DNA of 64,000 nucleotides from PALSA-555 sp963731625 (GCA_963731625.1 CAVSWH010000001.1:310001-374000), one strand, 5' to 3'. Shown: positions 18,258 to 26,991, counted from the first letter of the stretch. The notes: generated by a model from the sequence alone, not told the origin. Numbers and translations are program-made.

Positions 18258-19284
18258 GCCGGCTCCTTTCGCTGCGGCACGATCATCACCTTCGCCGCCA
18301 GGTCCCCCTCGTGCAGCCCGACGATCGCGTCGTAGAGCCCTTCGAGGGGGACGTCGTCCGGCTCGATCAGGACGTCGGTGGGGAAGTCGGGGCGGGCGAG
18401 CAGATCGAGGCTGCGCTCGAACCCGTCGGGGTCGTAGACGAACGCGCCGGTGATCACGAGCTCGTTCAGCAGGATCCGGTTGTTGTCGAAGCGGGGGGCG
18501 TGCATCCCCGCGCCGACGAGCACGAGCGTCCCGCCGCGCTTGAGCTGCGCCAGGGCGGCCTGCATCGCGCCGGCGTGACCCGAGCACTCGAGCGCCACGT
18601 CGAAGGGCTCGTCGACCAGATCGCCGGGCGAGGCCGGGGGGACGAGCGCGTCCGGCTCGACCGTCACGGCGCCGAGCCGCTCGGCGAGGGCGCGGCGGCG
18701 CGGGTGAGGCTCGCTCACGATGATGTCGGTGACCCCGCGGGCGTGGGCCGCCGCGACCGAGAGGGCGCCGATCGGGCCGGCGCCGGTGACGAGGAGGCGC
18801 TGCCCGGCCTGCACGCCGCCCCGCGTGAGGCCGTGGAGGGCGACGGCGAGCGGCTCGGCGAGCGCGGCGGCGCGCAGCGAGATGCCGGGGGGACGCGTCG
18901 GAGGGACTGGTCGGAGACGAGCGTGTACTCGGCGAACGCCCCGTCCGAGTGGACGCTCGTGCCGGGCGTGCTGCGGCCGCTGCACAGCGAGGGGCGGCCG
19001 GCGAGGCAGTACTCGCAGGTGCCGCAGCGGGGGCTCGGGCCGCCGACCACGTCGTCGCCGACCCGCCACTCGGTCACCGCGTCGCCGACCGCGACGACCC
19101 GGCCGGCGTACTCGTGGCCCTCGATCGCGCCCGGCCGACCCCAGCCCTCGAGGACGAAGTGGATGTCGCTGCCGCAGACGCCGCAGTGGCTCACCTCGAG
19201 CAGGACGTCGTGGGGCCCGACGGCGGGGACCGGCCGCTCCTCGATGTCGAGCTCGTTGCGACCTCGGTAGACGGCGACCCGCAT
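18254..19284 (-). CDS. Zinc-dependent alcohol/sorbitol dehydrogenase, one-base deletion
   Basis: A medium-chain dehydrogenase. The N-terminal half (CGVCGSDIHFVLEGWGRPG, GHEYAGRV, and a structural-zinc set around CGTCEYCLAGRPSLC) and the nucleotide half (LLVTGAGPIGALSVAAAHA) are in different frames. A C run of six at 18887-18892 on the coding strand would need seven to join VPPG to ISLRAAALAEPLAVALHGL. With that base the protein is 343 residues, the expected length. It should oxidise a polyol or secondary alcohol with NAD(P)+. It is coupled to the VOC gene. Confidence 0.85.
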
Positions 19285-19429
19285 CGCGTCCGGGGCGCGC
19301 TCATGCGCCCGGATGCGGGGCCCGGCGCGGGCACTCGAACCAGACAGCCACGGCGCCGCATCGTAATAGGGTCGGTCGTGTCGGAGTCCGAGCGCTGGCT
19401 CGACCCGGCCGGGTGAGGGAGGTGGCGCC

Positions 19430-21094
19430 GTGGCGCACGACCTGGTGATCCGTGGCGGCACCGTCATCGACGGGACGGGGGCGCCGGGCGTCCGGGCTGA
19501 CGTCGCCGTCGACGGGGACCGCATCGCCGAGATCGGCGAGGGCCTGTCCGGCCGTCGGGAGCTCGACGCCGCCGGGCACGTCGTGACCCCCGGCTTCATC
19601 GACATCCACACGCACTACGACGCGCAGGTGTTCTGGGACCCGGGCCTCACCCCGTCGTCGTGGCATGGCGTGACGAGCGTCGTGGCCGGCAACTGCGGGT
19701 TCTCGATCGCCCCATGCCGCCCGGAGCATCGGGGCCTCATCGGCCGGACGCTTCAGCACGTCGAGGACATGAGCCTGGCGACGCTCGAGGCGGGGATCCC
19801 CTGGGAGTTCGAGACGTTCCCCGAGTACCTCGACACGGTCGAGCGCCACGGCGTCGCGTTGAACTACACGGCGTACATCGGTCACACGGCGTTGCGCCTC
19901 TTCGTGATGGGCGACGACGGCTACGAGCGCGAAGAGCCGACCGAGGACGAGCTGCGCCGCATGGCGGCGGTGGTGCGGGACGCGGTGGCGGCGGGCGCCG
20001 CCGGGTTCGCGACGAGCTCGGCGCCCACTCATGCGGGCGACAGCGGACGGCCCGTGCCGTCGCGCCTCGCCGGCCGTGAGGAGCTCGCCGCGCTGCTCGC
20101 CCCGCTCGGCGAGCTGGGCCGGGGCGTCGCCGAGCTGACGCCCGGCGAGCGGATCCACCACACCGACGTCTACGACCTCCAGCCCGCTGTGGGCCAGCCG
20201 TTCACCTGGACTGCGCTGCTCACGATGCAGGGCTCGCCGTTCGCGTCGAACATGGCGAAGCTGAACGCCGAGCGGCGCGCCGAGGGCGCCGACGTGTGGC
20301 CCCAGGTGACGTGCCGGCCGCTCACCTTCCAGATGACGCTGACCGAGCCGTTCACGTTCAACACCGTGCCGGCGTTCCGCGCGCTCATGGACCGCCCGCT
20401 CGAGGAGCGCCTCGCCGCCTATCGCGACCCGGCGTGGCGCCACACGGCGCAGGAGCAGCTCGCGAGCGGCCGGGTGTTCCGGCCGCGCTGGCAGAACGTC
20501 GTGATCGCCGAGAGCCGCGACCACCCCGAGCTCGAGGGTCGCGACGTGGCCGGGCTCGCCGAGGAGCGGGGCGTCGAGCCGCTCGACGCGCTGCTCGAGC
20601 TCGCGCTCTCCGAGGATCTCACCACCCGGGTGCGCACCGTCCTGGCGAACGACGACCAGGACATGATCGCGACGCTGCTGCAAGAGGACGGGATGCTCCT
20701 GGGCCTCTCGGACGCGGGCGCGCACGTCGGCCAGCTCTGCGACGCGTGCCTCCCGACGGACCTCCTCGGGAACTGGGTGCGCGAGCGCGAGGTCCTCTCG
20801 CTCGAGGCCGCGGTCCACAAGCTCACCGGCGAGCCGGCCGGCGTCTTCTGCTTCGCCGACCGGGGCGTGCTCCAGGAGGGGCGCGCCGCCGACGTCACCG
20901 TGTTCGACCCGGACACGGTCGCCCCGGGGGGACTGCGGCGGATCCGGGACTTCCCCGCCGACGGCGAGCGCCTCGTCGCCGACACGCCGAGCGGCGTCGC
21001 GCACGTCGTCGTGAACGGCACCCCGATCCAGGTGGACGGCGAGGCGCAGCCCGACGCGGTCGCGGCGCGGCCGGGCCGGGTGCTGCGCCGCTAG
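19430..21094 (+). CDS. N-acyl-D-amino-acid deacylase-like amidohydrolase
   Basis: 554 residues from a GTG preceded by GGGAGG at a good distance. The amidohydrolase fold opens with LVIRGGTVIDGTGAPG and the metal pair in GFIDIHTHYDAQVFW. VVAGNCGFSIAPCRPEH is the hallmark of the D-aminoacylase/dihydroorotase-like group, with a cysteine that helps bind metal. A late LGLSDAGAHVGQLCDA carries the catalytic Asp, and GRAADVTVFDPDTV ends the small beta domain. It may cleave N-acyl amino acids or a related cyclic amide. It is divergent from the dehydrogenase operon. Confidence 0.87.
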   Translation: MAHDLVIRGGTVIDGTGAPGVRADVAVDGDRIAEIGEGLSGRRELDAAGHVVTPGFIDIHTHYDAQVFWDPGLTPSSWHGVTSVVAGNCGFSIAPCRPEHRGLIGRTLQHVEDMSLATLEAGIPWEFETFPEYLDTVERHGVALNYTAYIGHTALRLFVMGDDGYEREEPTEDELRRMAAVVRDAVAAGAAGFATSSAPTHAGDSGRPVPSRLAGREELAALLAPLGELGRGVAELTPGERIHHTDVYDLQPAVGQPFTWTALLTMQGSPFASNMAKLNAERRAEGADVWPQVTCRPLTFQMTLTEPFTFNTVPAFRALMDRPLEERLAAYRDPAWRHTAQEQLASGRVFRPRWQNVVIAESRDHPELEGRDVAGLAEERGVEPLDALLELALSEDLTTRVRTVLANDDQDMIATLLQEDGMLLGLSDAGAHVGQLCDACLPTDLLGNWVREREVLSLEAAVHKLTGEPAGVFCFADRGVLQEGRAADVTVFDPDTVAPGGLRRIRDFPADGERLVADTPSGVAHVVVNGTPIQVDGEAQPDAVAARPGRVLRR

Positions 21095-21109
21095 GAAGGG
21101 GCGGCGCCG

Positions 21110-21667
21110 CTACTTGCTGCGGGCGACGACCGCCTTCGCCAGGGTCACCAGCTGCTTCTGCAGCTTCGGGCTCATCGAGGCGCCCTCCGACGGCGACACG
21201 CCGGGCGGGACCCACTGCACGGAGAACGCGAACTTCTTGCTGGCCGCCACGTAGACGATGGAGCGGTCCAGGTCGGCGTACGACGACTTGCCGACGCTCA
21301 ACGTCTGGAGCGTCAGGCCCGTGACGGTGTCGTCCGCGTGCTGGCCCTCGACGACGTCGACCGCGGTCTGTCCGGGCGGCGGGAAGAACGGGTACAGCAG
21401 CGAGGCGACGAGCGTCCCGCTGGCACCACCCGCGCCGACCTGGAAGTCGCACACGGTGGCCAACGCTGGCCCGCCGGACAACGCGGAGGCGGTGACCGGG
21501 CCGGTGGCGAACACCTTCTGCACCTGGGCGGTCGTCAGGTAGGTGCAGGGCTGGCCGACCGTGAGGGCCGGCTTCGCCGCGGTGCGCGCGCCCGCGGCGG
21601 GACCGAACGCGCACACGACACCCACCGCGACCAGCGGCGCGGCCCACCACCGCGCACCCCTCAGCAC
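21110..21667 (-). CDS. Secreted protein, DUF3558-like
   Basis: 185 residues with an N-terminal signal peptide (GARWWAAPLVAVGVVCAFG, then AGARTAA). The mature part has two conserved cysteines, in VGQPCTYLTTAQVQKVF and ATVCDFQVG, a spacing often seen in actinobacterial DUF3558-type exported proteins. The second half is a mixed alpha/beta region ending in a Lys-rich helix. No catalytic residues are evident; it could be a surface ligand-binding protein. Confidence 0.65.
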   Translation of the reverse strand: MLRGARWWAAPLVAVGVVCAFGPAAGARTAAKPALTVGQPCTYLTTAQVQKVFATGPVTASALSGGPALATVCDFQVGAGGASGTLVASLLYPFFPPPGQTAVDVVEGQHADDTVTGLTLQTLSVGKSSYADLDRSIVYVAASKKFAFSVQWVPPGVSPSEGASMSPKLQKQLVTLAKAVVARSK

Positions 21668-21705
21668 GGGCCGGGATCCTACTCAGCCGATGCGCGCGCG
21701 ACCGG

Positions 21706-22392
21706 TCAGGCGTGCTCCGGGGGGGTCTCGCCGATCCGCTCGTACGCCTCGGGTGGGATCTTCGTGACGTCCTTGTAGATGTGGTGCACGCACGGCTCGC
21801 CGGGACGCTCGGGCGGGAACTCGATGCTCGACGGCGTGCCGCCCCACTCGACGGGCTGCATCTCGTTGTTGACCGAGCAGTGGGCGCAGTACACCCACAG
21901 CTCGTCGCGCATGAGCGTGCGCGGGCCCTGCTCGCGTAGGCGCAGGTACGGGTGCTCGCCCTCGTAGCGGCCGTCGTCGATCAGCTTGCCGCCGCTGCCG
22001 CACTGGAACGTCAGCACGATCTTCTCGTCGTCCTCGGTGACGTCGACCGCGCCCATGTTGGCGAGCATGGCGCGCGCGATGACCTTGGCCCGCGCTGCGG
22101 CGGGCAGCGAACCCCAGTCGGTGCCGGTGTCGCGCCGGGGCCGCACGAACTCCTCGCCCGTCTTGCGCAGCGCGGCCTCGACGGCCTCCTCCCCGAGCTC
22201 CTCCCCGATGAAGGTGAGCAGCGACGTGATCCAGTTGATCGAGTAGTCCTTCAGCGCGCTCCACTGCTCGACCGCCCGGTCGACGAGCGCGACCGCGTCG
22301 CCGGCGCGGCCCTGGGCGATCGCGGTCTTGGCCTGCTCCCACAGCGGGGTGCGCATGCGGGCGACGTCGGCCGCGGTGAGCTCGTCGGTCAT
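21706..22392 (-). CDS. Unrecognised Cys/His-rich protein beside an acyl-CoA dehydrogenase
   Basis: 228 residues from an ATG with GAGG 5 bp upstream, 8 bp after the acyl-CoA dehydrogenase stop, so probably one operon. The first half is helical (WEQAKTAIAQGRAGDAVALV). The second half holds a spaced cysteine/histidine set: FQCGSGGKLIDDG, WVYCAHCSVNNE and EPCVHHIYKD, which could bind zinc or another cofactor. I do not recognise the family. Its place suggests a CoA-thioester or lipid-related role. Confidence 0.7.
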   Translation of the reverse strand: MTDELTAADVARMRTPLWEQAKTAIAQGRAGDAVALVDRAVEQWSALKDYSINWITSLLTFIGEELGEEAVEAALRKTGEEFVRPRRDTGTDWGSLPAAARAKVIARAMLANMGAVDVTEDDEKIVLTFQCGSGGKLIDDGRYEGEHPYLRLREQGPRTLMRDELWVYCAHCSVNNEMQPVEWGGTPSSIEFPPERPGEPCVHHIYKDVTKIPPEAYERIGETPPEHA

Positions 22393-22400
22393 CGGTCCTC

Positions 22401-23591
22401 TCAGCGGGGCAGGCCGAGCACCCGCTCGGCGATGATGTTGCGCTGGATCTCGCTCGTGCCACCCGGGATCGTCCCCGAGAACGAGCGGAGGTACTGGTTC
22501 ACCCACGCCCCCTGGCGCCACAGCTGGGGACCCAGCACGTCGAGGTCGAGCGCGTCGTCGCCGGTCCACTCGGTGGCGCGGAGCAGCAGCCGCTGGAGCG
22601 TCTCGCTGCCGTCCAGCTTCAGCAGCGAGTGCTCGGGCGCGGCGCGGCCCCGCATGAACTTCGAGAAGCCCCGGTAGCCCATGAGCATGAGGGCCTGCGA
22701 CTCGACGTAGAAGCCGGCGACGTCGTCGCGGAAGCGCAGGTCGTCGCGCAGCGGCGTCCCGTCGGGACCCGGCTGGTCGGCGAGGCCGATCATCGTGTGC
22801 AGGGCGCGCTGCACGTCGTACGCGTAGTCGATCCAGAGCATGGCGCGCTCGTGCCCGAGCGACGCCTGGGTGAGGGCCCAGCCGTGGTCCACCTCGCCGA
22901 GGAGGTGCTCAGCCGGGACGACGACGTCGGTGAAGAACACCTCGTTGAAGTCGCGGTAGTCGGGCTCGGTGAGCTCGGCGAACGGACGGGCCTCAACGCC
23001 GGGGCTGTGCATGTCGATGACGAGGACGCTGATGCCCTGGTGCTTCGGGACGTCGGGGTTGGTGCGCACGAAGCACATGCACCAGTCGGCCTCGTGCGCC
23101 CCGCTGGTCCACACCTTCTGGCCGTTGACGACGAAGTGGTCGCCGTCGCGCACGGCCCGCGTCGAGAGGCTCGCCAGGTCGCTCCCCGCGCCCGGCTCGC
23201 TCATCCCGAGGCACCACGCGATCTCGGCTCGCAGCGTCGGCAGCAGCCAGGCGTCCTGCTGCGCCGGCGTGCCCGCGTCGCGCAGCGACGGGGCGATGAT
23301 CCCCAGACCCTGGGGGTTGAGGCTGCGCGGGATCTCGCGCCGCTTCAGCTCCTCGAAGTAGATCATCTGCTCGCCCGGGGAGGCGTCGCGGCCGCCGAGC
23401 TCGGGCGGCCAGCCGGGGACGAGCCAGCCGGCGTCGAAGAGGCGCCGCTGCCACGCCCGGGCCCAGGGCTGGAGGTCGGCGCTCGACCGCTTCGGGGCGG
23501 CGAGGACCTCGCGGGGCGGGGCGTTGTCCTCGAGCCACGCCACGAGCTCGGCCCGGAACCGCTCGTCGGCGTCGCCGTAGTGCAGTCGCAC
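22401..23591 (-). CDS. Acyl-CoA dehydrogenase
   Basis: 396 residues with a full FAD-dependent acyl-CoA dehydrogenase layout. The FAD/substrate segment is WCLGMSEPGAGSDLASLS, followed by VVNGQKVWTSGAHEADW, and the C-terminal end reads GTIPGGTSEIQRNIIAERV. It introduces a trans-2 double bond into acyl-CoA and passes electrons to ETF. It most resembles the FadE-type enzymes of steroid and branched-chain degradation in actinobacteria, but chain specificity cannot be read. The downstream Cys-rich gene is likely co-transcribed. Confidence 0.9.
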   Translation of the reverse strand: MRLHYGDADERFRAELVAWLEDNAPPREVLAAPKRSSADLQPWARAWQRRLFDAGWLVPGWPPELGGRDASPGEQMIYFEELKRREIPRSLNPQGLGIIAPSLRDAGTPAQQDAWLLPTLRAEIAWCLGMSEPGAGSDLASLSTRAVRDGDHFVVNGQKVWTSGAHEADWCMCFVRTNPDVPKHQGISVLVIDMHSPGVEARPFAELTEPDYRDFNEVFFTDVVVPAEHLLGEVDHGWALTQASLGHERAMLWIDYAYDVQRALHTMIGLADQPGPDGTPLRDDLRFRDDVAGFYVESQALMLMGYRGFSKFMRGRAAPEHSLLKLDGSETLQRLLLRATEWTGDDALDLDVLGPQLWRQGAWVNQYLRSFSGTIPGGTSEIQRNIIAERVLGLPR

Positions 23592-23682
23592 AGCGGGCGA
23601 CGCTACCGCCTGCCTGCAGCCCCGCCCACGGGGGCCGCGGCCCGGCGGGCGAACGCGGAGCGAGACCTAGAGTTTGCGCACC

Positions 23683-25389
23683 GTGGCCGAACCCATCGAA
23701 CCTCGCCTCATCGGGCTCGACGCCGGGCTCCTCGACCACGTCGACGCCGCCGTCATCGTCACCACCCTCGACGGCGAGATCCTCTACGCCAACCGCTACT
23801 GCGAAGTGCTCTACGGGCGGCCGTCCACACACCTCGTGGGCGAGCAGTCCACGGTGTTCTCGGCGGACCCGGTGGAGCCGGCGCAGCGCGCCGAGATCGG
23901 GCGCGCCATCCTCGCCGGGCGCAGCTGGGAAGGCGACTTCCGCGTGGCCCGCTCCGACGGCTCGATCGTCTCGGTTCACGCCGTCGACTCGCCGCTCTTC
24001 GGGCCGCACGGCTCGGTCACGGGCGTCGTGAGCCTCGCGTTCGACGTCACCGAGCGCAGCGCCCGCGAGGAGCACATCAGCGCCCGCTACGACGAGGCAC
24101 AGTTCCTCGCCGACGTCGGCACGCTCCTCGCCTCCGAGCTCGAGTACCCCAAGATCTTCGTGCGCCTCGCCGAGCTGTGCGTCCCCTATCTCGCCGACCT
24201 CTGCCTCATCGACGTCGCCGACGGGGCCGAGATCCGGCGGATGGCGGCGGTGCACGCCGACCCGGCGAAGCACGGGCTCGTCCGCGAGCTCGAGGAGCGC
24301 TACCCGCCCGACGGCGTCGGCGACCACCCGGCCGTCCACGTGCTCCGGGGTGGCGCCGCCGAGATCCGGGGCGCCATGTCGGAGGAGTTCCTGCGGCGCA
24401 CGACCCGGGACGACGAGCACTTCGAGATCGTCCGGGCCCTCGAGTTCACCTCTTATATGTGCGTCCCACTGCAGGCCCGCGGCGCCACCCTCGGGGCGCT
24501 GACGCTGGTGTCGTCGGGGTCGGGACGGCGCTTCGGGGCGCGCGACCTCGCCTACGCCGAGGACCTGGCGCGCCGGGCCGCGCTGGCGCTCGACAACGCC
24601 CGGCTCCTCGACGAGCGCACCCATGTCGCGCAGGCGCTGCAGGCGAGCCTGCTGCCCCCGTCCATGCCCGAGATCCCGGGCCTCGAGCTGAGCGCCCGCT
24701 ACCAGCCCGCCGGGCAGGGCCTCGAGGTCGGCGGCGACTTCTACGACGTCTTCGAGGTCGCGCCCGCCCAGTGGGCGGTGGTGATCGGCGACGTGAGCGG
24801 CAAGGGACCCGAGGCGGGGGCGATCGCCGGGCTGGCGCGCCACACGCTGCGCGCCGGGCTGCTCCGCGAGCGGACACCGAGCCGGCTCCTCGAGCTGCTG
24901 CACGAGGCGCTGCGCCGCAACGAGGCGGCCGACGACCGCTTCTGCACGGTGTGTCTCAGCGTCCTCGACGTCCCGGGGCGTCGTCGCCGGCGTCGCGCCG
25001 CCGACCTCACGGTCTCGTGCGGCGGCCACCCGCTCCCGATCGTGGTGCGCCGCGACGGACGGGCCGAGCAGGTCGAGTGCCGCGGCACGCTGCTGGGGCT
25101 CACCGACGAGGTGACGCTCGTGGACCAGGAGGTCCGGCTCCGCCGCGGTGACGTCGCGATCTTCTACACGGACGGCATCACCGAGGCGCACGACCCCGGG
25201 CAGCGGATCCTCGGCGAGCAGCGCCTCATCGACGTGGTGCAGCGCAACGCGCACCTCGACACCGACGAGCTCGCCGACCGCATCCTCCTCGAGGCGAACC
25301 ACTCGGTGAGCGGGCCACCCCGCGACGACATGGCGCTGCTCGTGCTGCGGGTCACGCCGCCGCCGGGCCGGCGCCGCCGCGCTGCCTGA
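23683..25389 (+). CDS. PAS-GAF-PP2C (RsbU/SpoIIE-type) serine phosphatase
   Basis: 568 residues. A PAS domain lies at about 15-125 (AAVIVTTLDGEILYANRYC to VTGVVSLAFDVTERS), a GAF domain at about 145-310 (VGTLLASELEYPKIFVRLAE to RAALALDNARLLDE), and the SpoIIE phosphatase at 325-560 with QPAGQGLEVGGDFYDVFE, VIGDVSGKGPEAG and PPRDDMALLVL carrying the metal-binding aspartates. It should dephosphorylate a phospho-STAS antagonist in response to a signal bound by PAS or GAF, freeing sigma factor. Two STAS targets are encoded just downstream. GTG was chosen over a TTG three codons earlier. Confidence 0.9.
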   Translation: MAEPIEPRLIGLDAGLLDHVDAAVIVTTLDGEILYANRYCEVLYGRPSTHLVGEQSTVFSADPVEPAQRAEIGRAILAGRSWEGDFRVARSDGSIVSVHAVDSPLFGPHGSVTGVVSLAFDVTERSAREEHISARYDEAQFLADVGTLLASELEYPKIFVRLAELCVPYLADLCLIDVADGAEIRRMAAVHADPAKHGLVRELEERYPPDGVGDHPAVHVLRGGAAEIRGAMSEEFLRRTTRDDEHFEIVRALEFTSYMCVPLQARGATLGALTLVSSGSGRRFGARDLAYAEDLARRAALALDNARLLDERTHVAQALQASLLPPSMPEIPGLELSARYQPAGQGLEVGGDFYDVFEVAPAQWAVVIGDVSGKGPEAGAIAGLARHTLRAGLLRERTPSRLLELLHEALRRNEAADDRFCTVCLSVLDVPGRRRRRRAADLTVSCGGHPLPIVVRRDGRAEQVECRGTLLGLTDEVTLVDQEVRLRRGDVAIFYTDGITEAHDPGQRILGEQRLIDVVQRNAHLDTDELADRILLEANHSVSGPPRDDMALLVLRVTPPPGRRRRAA

Positions 25390-25406
25390 ATCCCCCGCCC
25401 GGGGAC

Positions 25407-25433
25407 GTTTCGCCCTCGGGGGACGACGGGTAC
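25407..25433 (+). promoter_or_regulatory. Candidate sigma-B/F-type promoter upstream of whiB-like gene
   Basis: GTTT at 25407-25410 and GGGTAC at 25428-25433 are separated by 17 bp, close to the sigma-B/F pattern of GTTT and GGGTA elements. It lies 53 bp before the WhiB start in a gap otherwise empty. Since a sigma-B/F gene lies about 1.2 kb downstream, this could be a self-controlled site. Sequence match only. Confidence 0.45.
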
Positions 25434-25486
25434 ACCGGGTCCGAGCGGCCGGTGCCCCCGTACGGCACACCGCGGAAAGGGTGGTC

Positions 25487-25822
25487 GTGTCGGCAGCAGC
25501 CATCGCCTACGAGGTCGAGGCGCGGGACCGCACCGCGACGTGGCGGGAGCGGGCGCAGTGCAAGGGCAGCACGCACCTCTTCTTCTCGTCGCCGCTCGAG
25601 CGGCCCGGCCGCAAGGCGCGCCGGGAGCGCCTGGCCCGCACCCTCTGTGCGGCCTGCCCCGTGCAGCGCCCGTGCCAGGCCTGGGCCCGGGAGCACCGCG
25701 AGTTCGGCCTGTGGGGCGGCGAGACCGAGGACGAGCGTGCCGACGCCGGCTACCGGCCGTCGCTGCGCAGCTCCGGCGGGGTGGGCGCCGACGAGGCGCG
25801 AGACCTGCGCGTCCTCGCCTGA
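25487..25822 (+). CDS. WhiB-family iron-sulfur regulator
   Basis: 111 residues from GTG, with GGAAAGG a few bases upstream. The four [4Fe-4S]-binding cysteines are at ERAQCKGS, LCAACPVQRPC (CxxC then C). After them comes GLWGGETEDERA, the beta-turn that contacts region 4 of the vegetative sigma factor. WhiB proteins are actinobacteria-specific transcription factors or redox sensors. The location inside a partner-switching locus suggests stress or redox control. Confidence 0.92.
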   Translation: MSAAAIAYEVEARDRTATWRERAQCKGSTHLFFSSPLERPGRKARRERLARTLCAACPVQRPCQAWAREHREFGLWGGETEDERADAGYRPSLRSSGGVGADEARDLRVLA

Positions 25823-26205
25823 CGCGGCGCGGCTACGCGGTGGGCGGGGACCGACTGCTTCGTGAGATGGAACTGGCGCGTCTGACCGTTCGTCGAGACC
25901 TCGTGGGCGTCGGCCACCGCCGCGACGATGGACTTCGAGATCTCGGTGAAGTCGGTCTCGAGAGCCGGCGGGCCGACGCCGTCGATCTCGACGCGCCCGG
26001 GCGAGATGGCGAACGTCAGCGAGGTCGTGGCGTCGCCCGGACCCATGACCTGCATGCAGAGCTCCCCCACCGCGATGCGCAGGTCGTCGATCTCCTCGAG
26101 CGTGAGGCCCGCCCGGCTCCCCGCGTCCGCGGCCGCGAGGCGGGCCAGGCGCACGAAGCTCGCGTCGGCGGGCACGGTGAGCACGACACGCGCCGCTTCG
26201 GACAT
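25750..26205 (-). CDS. Anti-sigma-factor-like HATPase, degenerate N-box, overlaps whiB
   Basis: 151 residues. Residues 1-115 resemble RsbW/SpoIIAB HATPase_c_2 proteins (SFVRLARLAAADAGSRAG, LRIAVGELCMQVM, ending QTRQFHLTKQ). The N-box Asn that binds Mg-ATP is replaced, since ELCMQV stands where ExxxN is expected, so ATP binding or kinase activity is doubtful. The last 36 residues are Arg/Pro-rich and read antisense to whiB. Dropping one base near 25845 would end it at once (SPPTA then stop), so the overlap may reflect an indel. It faces whiB convergently. Confidence 0.6.
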   Translation of the reverse strand: MSEAARVVLTVPADASFVRLARLAAADAGSRAGLTLEEIDDLRIAVGELCMQVMGPGDATTSLTFAISPGRVEIDGVGPPALETDFTEISKSIVAAVADAHEVSTNGQTRQFHLTKQSVPAHRVAAPRQARTRRSRASSAPTPPELRSDGR

Positions 26206-26282
26206 CCCCTACCCCCTCTGCGCCCGAAACGCTACCGAGCGGCGACGGGCCGGCCGGGCATCCGCCCGGCGCGTGGCGCGGA

Positions 26283-26483
26283 TCACGGCACGCGTCCCTC
26301 GCCCGGCTCGTCCGCCCCGCGCCGGTACATCGCCTCGGCGCTCGCGGCCACGTCCGGGTCGAGCGGGCGCTCGTCGGCGGCCTCGGTCTCCTCGGGGGTG
26401 GGCGCGCGGTCGGGCCGCGCCGTCACGGCGGCGTCCTTGCGCTCCTCGGCGCGGGTGCGACGACTGGGTCGGGTTCGCTTCAT
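26283..26483 (-). CDS. Small basic-acidic hypothetical protein
   Basis: 66 residues, starting KRTRPSRRTRAEERKDAA and continuing with an acidic, Pro-rich middle (APTPEETEAADERPLDPD). The ATG has GAGGAG 6 bp upstream, a good ribosome site, which supports a real gene. It has no recognisable domain or membrane segment and is probably disordered. It lies between two HATPase genes of the sigma-factor locus, and its leader carries a palindrome with a GGGTAT element, so it may be part of the stress regulon. Confidence 0.6.
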   Translation of the reverse strand: MKRTRPSRRTRAEERKDAAVTARPDRAPTPEETEAADERPLDPDVAASAEAMYRRGADEPGEGRVP

Positions 26484-26507
26484 GGTGACTCCTCGCGCGA
26501 CACGGCG

Positions 26508-26529
26508 ACCGGGTACAGGCATACCCGGT
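26508..26529. promoter_or_regulatory. Perfect inverted repeat with back-to-back GGGTA elements
   Basis: Arms ACCGGGTA and TACCCGGT (8 bp each) are separated by 6 bp, upstream of the divergent small gene and the anti-sigma-like gene. On the minus strand GGGTAT, with GCTT 16 bp before it, resembles a sigma-B/F promoter. The palindrome could be a regulator site, a pair of overlapping promoters, or a transcript hairpin. Confidence 0.4.
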
Positions 26530-26601
26530 TCGCGTGCGCTTCAAGCAGCGCCCGCGCACGGAAACGCATACGCGCCGCACGGTCTGGGTACCGTCCAGAG
26601 G

Positions 26602-26991
26602 GTGGCCAACGCCTTGGAGATCGACGTTCCGCTCGATCTCCGCAGTCTGCGGGCGGTCCGTCTCGCGGCGCTGGACGCCGCGGCGCGGGCCGGTCTCGAC
26701 GTCGTCGCCGCCCACGCCTTGCAGGCCGGGATGGACGAGCTGTGCGTCGCCGTCGTGGAGGCCGCGACCGGGGCGAGCGGCGCGGGCCGCCTCGTCGTCC
26801 GCCTGCGGGTCCGGGCCGGCGAGGTGAGCGCCCGCGGCGTGGCCCGCCTCGACCACGATCGGCCCCCGGTCCTGCTCGGGCCGCTCGCCCAGTCGATCCT
26901 CGCGGCGAGCGTCGACGACTTCACGATCGTCGACGAGGACGATCTCGTCTGCTTCGAGGTCTGGAAGCGTTCGAACGGCGACGGGGCATGA
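26602..26991 (+). CDS. Anti-sigma-like HATPase without N-box, sigma-factor operon
   Basis: 129 residues from a GTG; the protein reads ALEIDVPLDLRSLRAVRLAA, then AGMDELCVAVVEAATGASG. The layout is like the HATPase just upstream (ExxC, with no Asn of the N-box) and a short C-terminal beta hairpin (SVDDFTIVDEDDLVCFEVW). It overlaps the sigma gene start as ATGA, so it is translated with it. It may bind sigma without the kinase step, or be a non-catalytic paralogue of the intact HATPase downstream. Confidence 0.72.
   Translation: MANALEIDVPLDLRSLRAVRLAALDAAARAGLDVVAAHALQAGMDELCVAVVEAATGASGAGRLVVRLRVRAGEVSARGVARLDHDRPPVLLGPLAQSILAASVDDFTIVDEDDLVCFEVWKRSNGDGA

Noticed and set aside
18258..18587. 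N-terminal extension of the VOC protein
   Set aside because: It is another frame of the zinc dehydrogenase; the GTG overlapping its stop is a better start.
22629..25503. Two very long frames, plus and minus, of about 840 codons each
   Set aside because: Both are mirror readings of the acyl-CoA dehydrogenase and phosphatase genes and show no conserved motifs.
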